Part shown: piece after piece, positions 22,824 through 33,429 of the stretch
How positions within the stretch are numbered: position 1 is the first letter of the stretch
Layout of the letters: each line of letters begins with the position of its first letter
Assembly (NCBI GenBank): GCA_023213315.1
Contig: JAKCPI010005234.1
Span: 21,196 to 85,195 of the forward strand
Reading direction: 5' to 3'
DNA length: 64,000 nucleotides
Source: Euborellia annulipes
Taxonomy: Eukaryota > Arthropoda > Insecta > Dermaptera > Anisolabididae
Translations under genes and position numbers: made by a program
Notes under the pieces: model-generated
The model's input: the letters and a program-made list of their open reading frames with translations, nothing else
The model's database searches: none
What the model was told of the DNA's origin: nothing

Positions 22824-23579
22824 CGGTCCCAGAGGACGCCCCCCCTCCTTTTAACGCTGCGAACCAACGCGTTATTCTACAATTTGTTAATTTCTAAAAT
22901 CTATAATTAGTTGGCCTAAGTGTGTTCCCTCTCTGGGAACGGCCACTTCAACCTAAAATCTATAATTTGTTTTGTATATTATAATTCATTTTATAATTTG
23001 GTAAATTTATGTATAAATAAGGGTTATTTACTTCAGAGTTTCCATTATATTCGAATATTTCTATTAGAGTTTTTTCTTATGGTTGATGGTTTTGATAGCT
23101 AAAAGGTGAAAGTTTTGCATAGCTAAAAGGGGTCAATCAGTCAGTGGCGCCTCCAAATGTCGCTAAGTCGAACTTTCCAATTCAGAGTGTTTTAGTATAA
23201 GTTTTTTTTTAAATTTCGTTGTACGAGTCTAGAGTCCGTCTCAAACGAGAAAAATGTATTTCTATTGAATTGGGTAATCCAATGAAATAAATAGGGACGT
23301 GGTAAATGGTCTTAGATGCGCCATCTAAAAAAAAGACCTTTAACAAACAAACAAAAAAAATTAAAAATTTTATTTTACCACATAATTTGACCTACCCTAT
23401 ATATTAAACAAAGCCTTGCACTGCTGACCACATAAGCCCGACTGTAGAATGATATTTTCTCTATTAATCATTCAAACAGTCTCACTTTAGCATCCAAATG
23501 AATAAATAAACAAAACATAACTTGATAATCTCTCCCTATGTAGTGTAGAAGGAATTCCATTATTATCTTACGATATTAT
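22824..23579. other. Non-coding, nothing identified
   Basis: Includes a C-run and a patch with CAGTGGCGCCTCC near 23143 that may be an old MITE end, but no partner end was found. Confidence 0.4.
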
Positions 23580-24150
23580 CAGTGGCATCATTTGGGGGGG
23601 GGGGACAAGGGGGCATTTGCCCCCCCCCCCCTCCCAAGGGCTCTGATTTTTTAAAAATTGTATATTATTCTATTAATAGAAATTCTATTATAGAAAAAGA
23701 ATTCATTAAATAAAGTTTTTTTTACACCTCACGAAATTGAAATTCAATCAATATATTATAAACTATAGCGCCTTTATATATTTTCGTTATGACATAAAAC
23801 ATGTCTTAGAATAAAGATGTTTATATAGGCAAGCACAAAAGAGCTTGCTGAAGAATGAATGAATGACCTCGTTGATATATTTGAAGGCAATATTTTGGCC
23901 ATTGGTGGTCATTTTATCCGAGAATTCAAGTCACGTCTTCCCACAACAGCTGCTTGCACGTCTCAAGTATAAAGCGTTCCAAATAATATTATAAACGAAA
24001 CGTTTGATACAGTTAAACATCTTATTCTCACATTTAAGCCTCTCTCACAAAAACATCTTTATTTTTTCTCCTATTCACTTCTATTCAACCGACAGTAAAC
24101 TTTTTAAAACACGATGCCTGGGAATGTTCTTTTGAAATTTAATGCCACTG
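23580..24150. mobile_element. hAT-like element with G/C-run end
   Basis: Ends CAGTGGCATCATTTGGGG and AATTTAATGCCACTG. The left G/C-rich end continues to CCCTCCCAAGGGCTCTGATT, which recurs reversed at 42848-42928. The 8-bp flanks (GATATTAT / GTATAAAA) agree poorly, so the TSD is not confirmed. The interior at 23830-24000 is of mixed composition but has no long frame. Confidence 0.55.
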
Positions 24151-24202
24151 GTATAAAAAAGATTATTATATTTTAAGACAATTTTTAGCAAGATATTAAT
24201 AC

Positions 24203-24425
24203 ATGGCGACAATTAAAAGCTTCGTATTTCGTGTCCGGAGAGTACCTAACTTAAATATAAAATTTCCGCTTTGTAGATTGTTTCATTCTTGCTTTATTTT
24301 GAACAGACAAAGACAGACAGACCATTTTCCTGGGCTCACTTTTTTTGGACTCTGGGATCCTCAAAACGTGCATTTCCATCAGTATCTCGAAATGAATTCA
24401 AAACTTTCTCTCTATATACCGGTAT
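24203..24425 (+). repeat. Old family R 3' half
   Basis: AAAAGCTTCGTATTTCGTG, CCTAACTTAAATATAAAATT, the GACAGACAGACC microsatellite end, GGATCCTCAAAACGTG and CTTTCTCTCTATATA follow R order with many changes. A remnant at 26962-26978 (ACAAGAGAAAGTAAAAAGG) may be the displaced end of the same copy. The 92-residue frame here is repeat translation. Confidence 0.6.
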
Positions 24426-24433
24426 TAACATAT

Positions 24434-25862
24434 GAGGGGTCCAGAGCAAAAGTGAACCGAGTCAACTTTTTACTCTTTTGAGAAAAAATGAATCAAAGTT
24501 TCCTCTTAAAATATAAAGCATTTATTTATTTTACATTTCACCAATCATTAAGAACTTGAATTATACTTAATCTAACAAGGGGAGGGCACGACCTTGGCAT
24601 TTCATTTTGGGATGAAACTTCGGGTGATGATTGTAGACCGTTAGGGGGTTCACCCCTTGAAATAGTAACGCGCAACGCTCAATAGATACGGAGAAAATGA
24701 CGTTTAAAAAATTCAAAGTTCGCTTATATACTAGTTAGGCTTTTTATATGACAATGGCGACAATAGTCTAGCAGGTAGCGTGTCTACCCACCAAACTGGC
24801 GCTTGGGGTTCGAATCCCACCTCGACTTATTTTTTTTTTTTATTAAATTATTTATTTTATTGTTTTTATAATTAAATAAATTGATTATTTAATATTATAG
24901 ATTATTTATTAATAGAGAAATTTTTGTGAACGTAAATGATGTGTGTCTGTTTTCCAACTGATCTTTTAAAAAATAATTCATTGTTCTTGTAAAAATTATT
25001 CCGCTTTAATTAATTGTGCTAGATGCCGAAAAAATTTTTGTTTTAAATGTTTTTATGATGATTATCATTCAGTCTCACGTTTGTAATAAAAAAGTATAAT
25101 GTATAAATGCTTATAATGTAAAATCAAGAAATAAGATTGAAACTTTTTACTTATTAATAGCCTAAATTATAGTATTTTGAATAATAGTTTATTAAATAAT
25201 AGTGTATTTATTTGGTAGTTATTTAAAATATTGCTATTGAATATAATTATGATTTAAAATTTAGTCTTTTTTTTGTTAGCAAAATAACACTATAGTTATT
25301 TATTAATAAATAATCTTTAATATTAAATAATAAATTTATTTAATTGTAAAAACAATAAAATAAATATTTTAATTAAAAAAAAAAAACAAGTCGTGCACGG
25401 GATTCGAACCCCAAGCGCCCATTTGGTAGGTAGACACGCTACCTGCTAGACTATTGTCGCCATTGTCATATAAAAAGCCTAACTAGTATATAAGCGAACT
25501 TTGAATTTTTTAAACGTCATTTTCTCCGTATCTATTGAGCGTTGCGCGTTACTATTTCAAGGGGTGAACCCCCTAACGGTATACAATCATCACCCGAAGT
25601 TTCATCCCAAAATGAAATGCCAAGGTCGTGCCCTCCCCTTGTAAGTAGGCCTAGACATTTTAAATTTTATATTCAGATTTTTGGATTTTTACAATTTTTT
25701 TTTTTTTTTTGCATTAAGGAACTGCTGCACTCTGGAGGATTAGTATTGAAATTCGGACATGGTTCATTATTACAATAACTACTATAATTTACTATTCAAA
25801 AAGGGGAGAATAAGAAAATTGTTTATTTTTGGACTTGGTCCACTTTTGATTTGAACCACTCA
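24434..25862. mobile_element. Possible TA-flanked element with diverged TIRs
   Basis: TATGAGGGGTCCAGAGCAAA at the left and TTTGATTTGAACCACTCATA at the right are approximate inverted repeats, extending with GTGAACCGAGTC / GACTTGGTCCAC. This would enclose the inverted-repeat unit at 24575-25642. Identity between ends is only moderate, so the call is tentative. Confidence 0.4.
24575..25642. repeat. 1.07-kb inverted repeat with tRNA-like arms
   Basis: The arms (about 24575-24925 and 25295-25642) are reverse complements over roughly 345 bp, from ACAAGGGGAGGGCACGACC inward to an AT-rich centre. Each arm includes a tRNA-like segment: GTCTAGCAGGTAGCGTG (A-box-like) and GGGGTTCGAATCCC (B box), followed by an A/T-run. 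The tRNA-like parts are about 95% alike by eye. It may be a foldback transposon or two SINEs duplicated in inverted orientation. Confidence 0.75.
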
Positions 25863-25866
25863 TATA

Positions 25867-26684
25867 CGGACCCTGTTACGCATTAGTGTGTCAAGCGCAA
25901 GGTACCGAGATTTGAGAAAATTAACTTTAAAGTTTTTTTTTTTTTTTTGGAATGGGTGCATAAGGTCCGAAGACCTATAATGACCAATAGTCACATGCAG
26001 CCAGGAAGAAAATAAAAACAAAAGGAGAAGCATAAAGGGGAAACTCAACTGCGGGAACTGAGAAGATGCCTGTTGAGGTTAGACTTGAAAGTCTGAAGAT
26101 TGTAGGTTTTGGGGAAGATAGACGCAGGGAGCTTGTTCCAATCACGGGAGGTCATGGGGACAAAGGAAGAATGAAATTGTTTTGTTCTGTTAGTCGTGAT
26201 CTGAACAGCATAGGGATGCTGGGAAGATGCCTCTCTTGTGTTCCGTGAATATGTTGCATTGGGTGGGATAATTGATTTTAATTCGGCAGAGCATTGACCA
26301 TGGTAATACCTGTAGAAGAGAGATAGTGAAGATACTCTTCTTCTATGATCTAGTGACTGTAGGGATGCAGTAAGGGTAGAATCACCTATCAGTCTAATTG
26401 CACGCCTCTGTATGGCTTCCAAGGAGGAGAGAGCGTCTTTTGACGCCCCTCGCCAAAGGTGGGAACAATATTCAAGACACGGCCGAATTTGGGCTTTATA
26501 GAGGATTAGGAGTTGTTGGGAGGAAAAGTAACGCTTCGTTTTGAATAGGAAACCCAATTTCCTTGCGGTAGATTTTTCTGTTTTACATTGTTTTGATTAG
26601 ATTATATATACTTTTTTTTGTCAATTGTGCACGTAACATTAATTATAAATTTTTTTAGGACATTTCACAAAAAATACCCTTAAT
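25867..26684 (-). mobile_element. Family P MITE, truncated and split by a LINE
   Basis: Starts CGGACCCTGTTACGCATTAG, runs in reverse family P order to AACTTTAAAGTTTTT, is interrupted by the LINE at 25930-26575, resumes at TTTTTCTGTTTTAC and stops after TTTTTTTAGGACATTTCAC. Its other terminus is missing where the next family P copy (26685) begins. Confidence 0.7.
25930..26575 (-). pseudogene. LINE ORF2 C-terminus, 5'-truncated
   Basis: A minus-strand open frame of about 170 codons (26045-26557, open from about 26573) encodes the region after the reverse-transcriptase palm: ARKLGFLFKTKRYFSS, LEYCSHLWRG, AIQRRAIRLIGD and a final SRDWNKLPASIF..FKSNLNRHL. These are typical of Jockey/CR1-like non-LTR elements. 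The reverse-transcriptase active site and endonuclease are absent because the copy is truncated at its 5' side. A 3' UTR and a poly(A) tail (poly(T) at about 25932-25949) follow. A second copy of the 3' end is at 13308-13543. It is inserted in a family P MITE. Confidence 0.85.
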
Positions 26685-26953
26685 TGGACCCTGTTACGCA
26701 TTAGTGTGTCAAGCGCCAAAAAAAATTAAAAATTGAGTTAAGCACTGAATATTGTTTCAAATGCTATGATTAATAGTATTTTTTATTATGAAATATGTCC
26801 TAAAAAAATTGATATTTAATGTTACTTGCACATTTGACAAAAAAAAAAAATGATATAATCTAATCAAAACAATGTAAAACAGAAAAACTTTAAAGTTAAT
26901 TTTCTCAAATCTCGGTACCTGGCGCTTGACACACTAATGCGTAACAGGGTCCA
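26685..26953 (+). mobile_element. Family P MITE, complete, 269 bp
   Basis: TGGACCCTGTTACGCATTAG at the left and CTAATGCGTAACAGGGTCCA at the right. Interior TGAGTTAAGCACTGAATATT and AATGTTACTTGCACA match the copy at 19026-19282. TA follows the right end (26954-26955); the left flank is AT rather than TA. Confidence 0.8.
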
Positions 26954-26978
26954 TATAGACAAGAGAAAGTAAAAAGGA

Positions 26979-27213
26979 ATTGTCATTAATAATAAATAAG
27001 TCCCATACTGTTAAAAGAACACGGGGATTCTAAAGATACATACACCCCTCTCTTTTGAAGTATTGTTCAGTATAATAAATAAAATGATTTTCAAAAAAAG
27101 TGGGGGAAGTTAGGTAAATTCTATTCCTATTTTTATATTCTAAAAAAAAAATAATATTCATTTATTGGTTTTGTTTCAAAATGGAATTATAACCAATCAA
27201 TTCAATAATTAAA
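26979..27213. other. Non-coding, nothing identified
   Basis: AT-rich sequence with no recognised feature. Confidence 0.4.
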
Positions 27214-27453
27214 ATGGCCCAATTTACAAGAATACAATATACACATGATAAAGTATTCAATTTCGGTGAATTTATACTAGATATACGTTTGCAAGGCATT
27301 CACGGATGGTTAGCAATCCCCTGGGCCGTAGCGGACGAATTTCTCCCTACAGCCCCACTCATCCCAGTGAAATTGGTAGATGGGGTTGCGAAACCCCCAA
27401 AACACATCCAGGCTGCTCCTCTTTACAGAAAGGACAATCACCCAGTTAAATGA
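27214..27453 (+). CDS. Uncharacterised 79-residue open frame
   Basis: ATG in a reasonable context (AAAATGG) and an ordinary residue mix. The first 30 codons are A/T-ending; the last 45 are GC-richer (WLAIPWAVADEF, PTAPLIPVKLVDG, PKHIQAAPLYRKDNH). There are no transmembrane segments, signal peptide or motif I recognise, and no repeat ends around it. It could be a small gene, an exon whose splice sites I cannot place, or chance. Third-position bias and absence from the repeat families make it slightly better than the other small frames. Confidence 0.25.
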   Translation: MAQFTRIQYTHDKVFNFGEFILDIRLQGIHGWLAIPWAVADEFLPTAPLIPVKLVDGVAKPPKHIQAAPLYRKDNHPVK

Positions 27454-28316
27454 TTCAATCGATAAGGGTGGTATTCGATTAAAATGATTTAATTTACCTA
27501 CCTATTGAATCTTCCCTCTCAAAAAAATATCATTTAAAGAGAGGAGTGAGAATACCGATCTCCTAGAGAAAATGTTTATTTTACTTAAAACTACTTATCT
27601 TATAAATCTTGATTTCAATTTGTTTAAATAGATCAGATATCGGGAATCTATTTGCTTATCTGAGGTGGTATGTTTTCCAACACACACACTTTAAACCATT
27701 TGCATTAGCCATCATTGATCGGATTTCTCTTCGATTAATTCTCTTCGACTAATCAATCATGATTTTTTTTTTTAATTATACAAAAGAAGCTAATTTAAAA
27801 AGAAGGGTGGTGATCTAAAAATTAAATAATATAAAGAAATTGTTTTATTTTGGGTCTAGAATGAAGCTTTGCCTCAATAAAATCTCTCATTGCCTCTTGT
27901 AGTTTATATTTGCCACTTTTATTTCATGAATAAGGGCGAATGAGATCAGCTAAATAAAAATAATTTTAAAAATCTATATTAATACAAAATGTCGACGATG
28001 TGATCTATTCTTTTTTCTTTTAACTTTGGTAGGAGGGAAGGGGCAACTGCCCTACCTTGCGTCTCCCTCTGAGTACGCCCATGCACCTGGATAATAAATA
28101 ATATATTTGAGAATCATTTAAAATAAAAAAAAATTAATTTGGAGAAATTATTGTTTTACGCAAACTTTTTTTCTCTCTCTTTATTTTTTGGCCCTGGTCA
28201 TTCGGCCCCAACTTTGACAATATGTCTTATCTCATGAGGGGGAAAAAAAAAAAAAAAATATATCGACTTACACCACTTTCAAAATCAACGGTCCATAACA
28301 TTAACATGAGTAAATA
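27454..28316. other. Non-coding, one possible old MITE end
   Basis: Near 28030-28085 GGGGCAACTGCCC and GAGTACGCCCATG resemble one end of a hAT-type MITE, but no partner end was found. Confidence 0.4.
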
Positions 28317-28553
28317 GCCCTCGGACCGCTGGGTAGTTGGTAGCGTGCTGGCCTTCTATACCAAGGGTTCGGATCCCGGGCAGTCCTATGATTTTATTTA
28401 AGCCATTTGAACACCAAATGGCTTAAATAAGAATGCCTGGATCCTCAAAATATATATTATTAAATATAAGTCGTATATGGCCTGAGTTGCCGAGAAGATT
28501 GTGTATATGTGTGTGAGTATGAATGTGAATGAAAAAAAAGTGTGAGTGTATCA
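28317..28553 (+). repeat. SINE1 copy
   Basis: Head GGGTAGTTGGTAGCGTGC and GGTTCGGATCCC, central hairpin CCATTTGAACACCAAATGG, GTTGCCGAGAAGATTGTG and a GTGTGAGTATGAATGTG tail. The A tail is short and a TSD could not be read. Confidence 0.8.
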
Positions 28554-28578
28554 AAGTCTTGGAGTTGAATTTTACAAT

Positions 28579-28618
28579 ACTTTCTTTATGTATAACTTCG
28601 CGTAGGAGAAAGTAAAAA
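28579..28618. repeat. Family R, HP2 remnant
   Basis: ATACTTTCTTTATGTATAAC to GGAGAAAGTAAAAAA: an isolated, decayed HP2. Confidence 0.5.
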
Positions 28619-29099
28619 AAACTTAATAACTAGTCCGAGTCGTTTTAATATTTTGCAAATAAATGAAATTTATCCATTTATGGGAAAATTTCAAATTTTT
28701 ACTATTATCTTGTTAATGAACAGAGTTTATATTTAATTTTGTAAAATGAATTTTACAGTTTATCTGTGTATAAAATAGCCAACTCATTAGAAACTAACCA
28801 CATCGAAAACAAAGCGCCAACATTTAATTAACACCCACAGGGGACACCCCTAAAGGTAAGCCAGAGGGTTATGGACCCATTCCTGGCAAAGGGTTAAATC
28901 AACCACAACCTTCGACCCAGAAAACAAGAATAGGTCTTCTCCTTCAAAATAACCTGCAAGACTCAATTGACTCCAAACAGTGAGGACAAATTTGAAGTGC
29001 CTTCATGTACTTACTATACTAGCCACAAGAAACATTGAAATAATGCAGAGAAAATAATAGCTTGGCTATTTGAATAAATAATTTTAACTTTTAGTTCAT
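28619..29099. other. Non-coding, nothing identified
   Basis: Mixed composition at 28790-29040 with no frame longer than about 40 codons and no repeat ends. Confidence 0.4.
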
Positions 29100-29364
29100 T
29101 TATCAAGCAAGTTTTTTATATCCAAAAGTACGAATTGATTGCACGGCTCTTCTAGTCTATATTTTGGTATTGTGTTTTTGTATAGTGTTTATTTGTATAT
29201 TTAGTTTGGATTGGCGTTTTATTTTATTATTATTTGTATACTAGTTGTTTTGTTGCTTTGTATTACCATATTGTTTGTATTAATTGTTTTTATATATACA
29301 TGTATTTTGTAAAAATTTTTTTTGTAAACCTGGAAGCCCTATGCCCTCTGGCTTGTGGGGTGAA

Positions 29365-29402
<38 letters not shown>
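29100..29402 (+). repeat. LINE-like 3' end with poly(A)
   Basis: A T/TG-rich stretch, then GTAAACCTGGAAGCCC, a small AAGCC/GGCTT hairpin, GTGGGGTGAAAT and about 34 A residues. The arrangement suggests a retrotransposed non-LTR 3' end. A similar layout, with a different hairpin, is at 61090-61447. The class is uncertain. Confidence 0.45.
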
Positions 29403-29404
<2 letters not shown>

Positions 29405-29446
29405 CACGGTTCAAACCTTTAATCAAAAAAAAAATCTAAATTTTAT

Positions 29447-29697
29447 GACCTGAAGTAAATTATGATCTAATTGTAAGTGCCATTTTTTCAATTTTCGAGC
29501 TATAACAGGAATTATGATCTAAGGGTAAGTCACTTGAAATATATTCTGATCCAAGTCCCAAACCTGTGTGTAGTAGATTAGATCATTGCCATCAAAATGC
29601 GTGAACTGTATGTGCCCTACACATAAAAAAACAAAACAAAAACATCATTATATCAAAACTTTGAAAAAGGCACTTAGATCATAATTTACTTCAGGTC
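29447..29697. repeat. Inverted-repeat MITE, 251 bp
   Basis: Ends GACCTGAAGTAAATTATGAT and ATCATAATTTACTTCAGGTC, continuing inward to AAGTGCC / GGCACTT. No obvious TSD was read. Interior AT-rich, non-coding. Confidence 0.7.
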
Positions 29698-30009
29698 TTC
29701 AATTACATTAGTAGGATATTTGGTTTCAAATCAAATCTTACTCGTTAGTTTACTTTTTTGTTTTGAAATATTTTCGTAAAACACTGAAAGTGTCAGAGGT
29801 CCTTAAAACGTGTATCACAATAATTTTTTTCAATAAACCTACTAAGCCATTTAGCCTCGTACTTTTTTACTTGGTTAACAACTAATATAATTTAAATAAA
29901 TCTTTGTCCAACTACCTACGCCTAGAACCAATTCAACCCGTTATATCCATTTTAAACAAATAAAAAATAAGATAAAGTAAAAAATAGGCAAGAAATTGTA
30001 AGACTCTCT
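29698..30009. other. Non-coding, nothing identified
   Basis: AT-rich sequence without recognised ends. Confidence 0.4.
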
Positions 30010-30230
30010 CGCTCTTCTTAATCACAGTTTCAAAGCTAATAGGCATTAGCCTATTAGCATCTAGGTAGTATATGATTAGATATACAAAAGGATGTGGCGT
30101 GCCAAGTAATATGAATGATAATAGATGCAGGCTAGGCTAGAGAAAACACTCTAAAAAGTTATTTTCTCATTGCCAAAAGCCTAGCCTGCACCTATTATCA
30201 GTATATGATTAGTTCTGATTAAGAAGAACG
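30010..30230. repeat. Nested inverted repeat, 221 bp
   Basis: Outer arms CTCTTCTTAATCA / TGATTAAGAAGAA. Inner arms TAATAGATGCAGGCTAGGCT / AGCCTAGCCTGCACCTATTA. A separate palindrome GCTAATAGGC..AGCCTATTAGC lies near 30035-30058. Foldback-like; no coding content. Confidence 0.6.
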
Positions 30231-30740
30231 GTAAAGTTTTGTAACTTTGTTGTTTATTTTTTTCTCTTCTACCATGCGGAGAAAAAAAATTGGACATAGG
30301 CTTCTAAAAAATTAATTGAAAATATTAGATTGTTTTTTTTTTTTTTTTTTTTTTTTTTGGCCATGTTTAAACTTTTAATAGGCTTTTCCCCAAAATCAGT
30401 CATTTGTGGATGTATGCAGCTTATCAATGATAATTCATGAAAAGAACCGGTAATCCGGAAATCTCCATTTTATGTAGTACACGCTTATTGAAAGAGCTGT
30501 TAAAATCGTTTTCACAATGTTGAGCAAATACTAAAAATTCCAATAGAGGTCATTTTTTAATTCCTTTTTTTTTAACACTCATTATCAAATATGAAATAAA
30601 AGAATAAGATGAATCAATGGCCTTATTTTCAAATAACTTATTTCATTTTGTGAAATTAAAAAAAAAAAAAAAAAAAAAAAGCAAAGCAAAAAATTGCTTC
30701 GATCCAAATATAAAAATATTTTAAGCTGTTGATGTTATGT
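30231..30740. other. Non-coding, poly(T) and poly(A) runs
   Basis: A T run of about 28 (30331-30358) and an A run of about 23 (30658-30680); otherwise nothing recognised. Confidence 0.4.
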
Positions 30741-30860
30741 GATGGAAGAAAGCAAGTACGGGTGCAGCAAATAAAGAGAGCCTTTGGATGCCAAATGCTG
30801 AAAAAACGTTTCGGACAAAATTTTATTTGTCCATTCTCAGTCCTTGTAGGCTTATAATTT

Positions 30861-31115
30861 TTTTTTTTTTTTTTTTATTAAAAACATTCACACTTTTTTC
30901 TCATTCACACTCACACTCACACACACATTCACGCAGTCTTTTCGGCAACTCAGGCCATTTAAGACTTTAGACGATAACCGTTGTAAGTAATTTATATATT
31001 GTGGGTTCAGGCATTTCCTATTTAAGCCATCTGGTATCCAAATGGCTTAAATAAAATGATCGGACTGCCTGGGTCCGAACCCGCGACGTTTGGTATAGGA
31101 GGTAGGCACACTAAA
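30861..31115 (-). repeat. SINE1 copy in the left arm of X1, 11-bp TSD
   Basis: TSD GCTTATAATTT at 30850-30860 and 31116-31126. Poly(T) tail at the left, then CATTCACACTTTTTTCTC, the central hairpin and the B-box region GGGTCCGAACCC. It ends within the A-box area (GGAGGTAGGCACAC), so it is slightly 5'-truncated. The uninterrupted target can be read in the right arm of X1. Confidence 0.9.
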
Positions 31116-31201
31116 GCTTATAATTTAATTGGGCTCAAAGTTGTCATTGATACAAATAGACTCTCACGAAGCATTAAACATTCGCCCGTTTTTATAAAAA
31201 A

Positions 31202-31710
31202 ACTAGACGCAAAGCCCCGCCTACGGCGGGGCTTTCCGTCTAGCCAGGGGGCTGCGCCCCCTGGACCCCTTCTGCTCGCCTACTTATATACATACCGGTA
31301 CATACATTTTCCCTTTTCATTTTTATATATAGAGATTATTTTAACGGTTAATTATTCATGAACTTAAGATTTTTTGTGAATCATATTCTTTCCGAGACTC
31401 TCCCGGTACACAGACAAAAAATTTACGCCGATATTTTAGAATTCAAAATGTAAAATAAATAAAAAAAATCGTAAACATGGGTAAATATTTATATTTTGTT
31501 ACCATGGCAATCCTTTCTCCTAATTTTTATTTTTTTTCTTATTTTAACGGTTAATTACTGATTAACTTATTGTTATTTGTGAAACAAAACCTGTCCGGGA
31601 CTCTCACAAACATACACAGAAAATTTCATCATAATTGGTTCAGTCGTTTAGGAGGAGTTCAGTCACATACACACGTACAGAAGAATTATATATATAAAGA
31701 TATATATACA
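31202..31710 (+). mobile_element. Family H copy, one unit
   Basis: Starts ACTAGACGCAAAGCCCCGCC with a GC hairpin (CCCCGCCtacGGCGGGG), then TATATACATACCGGTACATA, AAACATGGGTAAATATT, an X-box with one change (GTTACCATGGCAAT, 31498-31511), GGTTCAGTCGTTTAGGAGGA and an AT-rich end at which the pogo element begins. It corresponds to the left half of 1446-2225. Confidence 0.7.
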
Positions 31711-32249
31711 TAGGGGAAGGTGGGGCAGCTTCACCCATTTTTTACATTTCATCTTATAGGAATTCTTTCGGGTATCGATATCTATATCGATTCATCAAAA
31801 ATCAATAGTTTTACTATCTGACTTTATATCTAAAACATGAAATTTGTGTAAATACATTTGTACGGCTATTTATAACACTTTAAAAAAAAAAATTAAAAGT
31901 GCGTGAATGTGCCCCACATGTGGGGCACCTTCACGCAGGCTATGGGGCAGATTCATGAATTTGAAAAAATACACAAGTTGTGCATTAAATGTTTATTTAT
32001 TTATCAAAATCATAGTATAAAAATAATAAAGATACAAACTATTGATAAGAAATACAAAAGTAATAAAGAATAACATAAATATAGGTTTTTTTTATTATTT
32101 ATCATTTTTTAATTTACTTATTGCACAAGTCTTATTGAGTAGTAGCCTACTACCAATAATAATCAACAATTTAAAAAATTATGAGGAATCTTAAATGTTA
32201 AAAAACAATAATTAACTTGAAGAGAATTATCTTAACAACAATAATATTA

Positions 32250-32381
32250 ATTAGGAGAGGACGGGAGCCTTCCCGGGACACAGCAGCCAGGTAATAGCCC
32301 TCGAAACGTCGACGACAGAACATAACGTTTTTTATTTTACCTGGCTGCTGTGTCCCGGGAAGGCTCCCGTCCTCTCCTAAT
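32250..32381. repeat. Near-perfect hairpin, 45-bp arms
   Basis: The left arm begins ATTAGGAGAGGACGGGAGCC and the right arm ends GGCTCCCGTCCTCTCCTAAT, pairing inward through CCCGGGACACAGCAGCCAGG. The loop of about 40 bases contains CGAAACGTCGACGAC. It is far more GC-rich than its surroundings. Probably a small foldback insertion in the pogo element; no TSD was confirmed. Confidence 0.8.
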
Positions 32382-32424
32382 ATAAATATCTACAGCCATC
32401 AAACTCAACAATTTATCAATAATA

Positions 32425-32913
32425 TTAATGTACATTATACAAAGATAGATCTTTGTTGAAACTTAAAATGTTTGCGGTCCTAGCTGTCTTAGCTGATTTA
32501 GGAACCGGTAATATCAAAATTACATCTGATAGATCTACTGATCCTTCATCTTTGACGTCTGGAAAGACAAAATTCATTGAAGATTCTGGTTTCTTCCTCA
32601 AAAATGAAACCATTACTTCTGTCTGCATCTTAGAACACTCTACGATATATTTATTTAAAAGGTCCTCTTCGGCTTTTGAAAAAACTTGCTGCGATGCAAA
32701 TTTAGAATCGAATTCACGAATTTCGCAATCAAGATCTTGATTTTGGGGTAATTTTTTGATACGGCTTTGTAGAGTATGTGGATTAACTCCATATTTGACT
32801 GCTGATTTTCGAACAGAGAGTTTTTTTTCTAAAACTTCATCGACAGCTTTTAAGATAGCATGTTCGTCCACCTCTCCACTCCTAATTCCCTTTTTCTTGT
32901 AATTTTTGACCAT
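32425..32913 (-). pseudogene. Pogo/Tigger transposase, N-terminal fragment
   Basis: 162 residues from ATG at 32913. Residues 1-55 form a pipsqueak-type helix-turn-helix (LKAVDEVLEKKLSVRKSAVKY, then GVNPHTLQSRIKKL), the DNA-binding start of pogo-family transposases and related CENP-B/jerky proteins. Residues 70-97 (KFASQQVFSKAEEDLLNKYI, ECSKM) match the linker that leads into the second DNA-binding domain. After about residue 110 similarity weakens and the DDE catalytic core is missing; a full transposase is around 400-500 residues. The frame is intact, so a short DNA-binding protein could be made, but I infer loss of transposition. Confidence 0.8.
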
Positions 32914-33429
32914 AATCGTTATGTAGAAAAAAAATTATGATAACACTTCAATTTTACAAACCAAAATAAAAATGGTGCACATTCATTCAGCATGAATGTG
33001 CCCCACACACTTCTGCTTGAACCTGCCCCATAGCAAGAAAATGAAATTAAAATTAAAAAAAAAAAGAAGCAACCATATATAGAATTATTCACAGACCAAT
33101 TAACAAACTGGAGTCTATTATCTTTTAAATAAAATTGAATTGAAAAATTTAGAGAGCAGCTTTAATTAAAAAAATGACGTTAAAAGTGATGTTATTTTAT
33201 TACTTACGTATGGCTAAATCACGTTCAGTGTCACACCGACCCGCGTTTTAGATCGACTGCTGTCAAACTCCGTCAGCAACCACACACATGAGTAAGCTAC
33301 GCCTATACGCATTAGCCATTTTATTGATGTGCGTCAATCATCAGATATATCTAGTGCTTGAAGGTGCCCCTGGTGTGAATCTGCCCCACTTCCCCCTATG
33401 CCGCAACAACAATGACAACTTTGTGCCTA

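Larger units (their letters stand above)
31713..33396 (-). mobile_element. Pogo-like DNA transposon, internally deleted
   Basis: TIRs GGGGAAGGTGGGGCAGCTTC and GAATCTGCCCCACTTCCCCC with TA on both sides (31711-31712 and 33397-33398). Subterminal GTGCCCCAC / GTGGGGCA motifs repeat at 31905-31960 and 32995-33030 and could bind transposase. Only an N-terminal transposase fragment remains (32425-32913, minus). A 132-bp hairpin at 32250-32381 lies just beyond the frame. Confidence 0.85.

Noticed and set aside
24780..24830. Possible tRNA gene in the left arm of the inverted repeat
   Set aside because: The segment is duplicated in inverted orientation within a repeat and followed by an A/T tail, as in SINEs; no clean cloverleaf.
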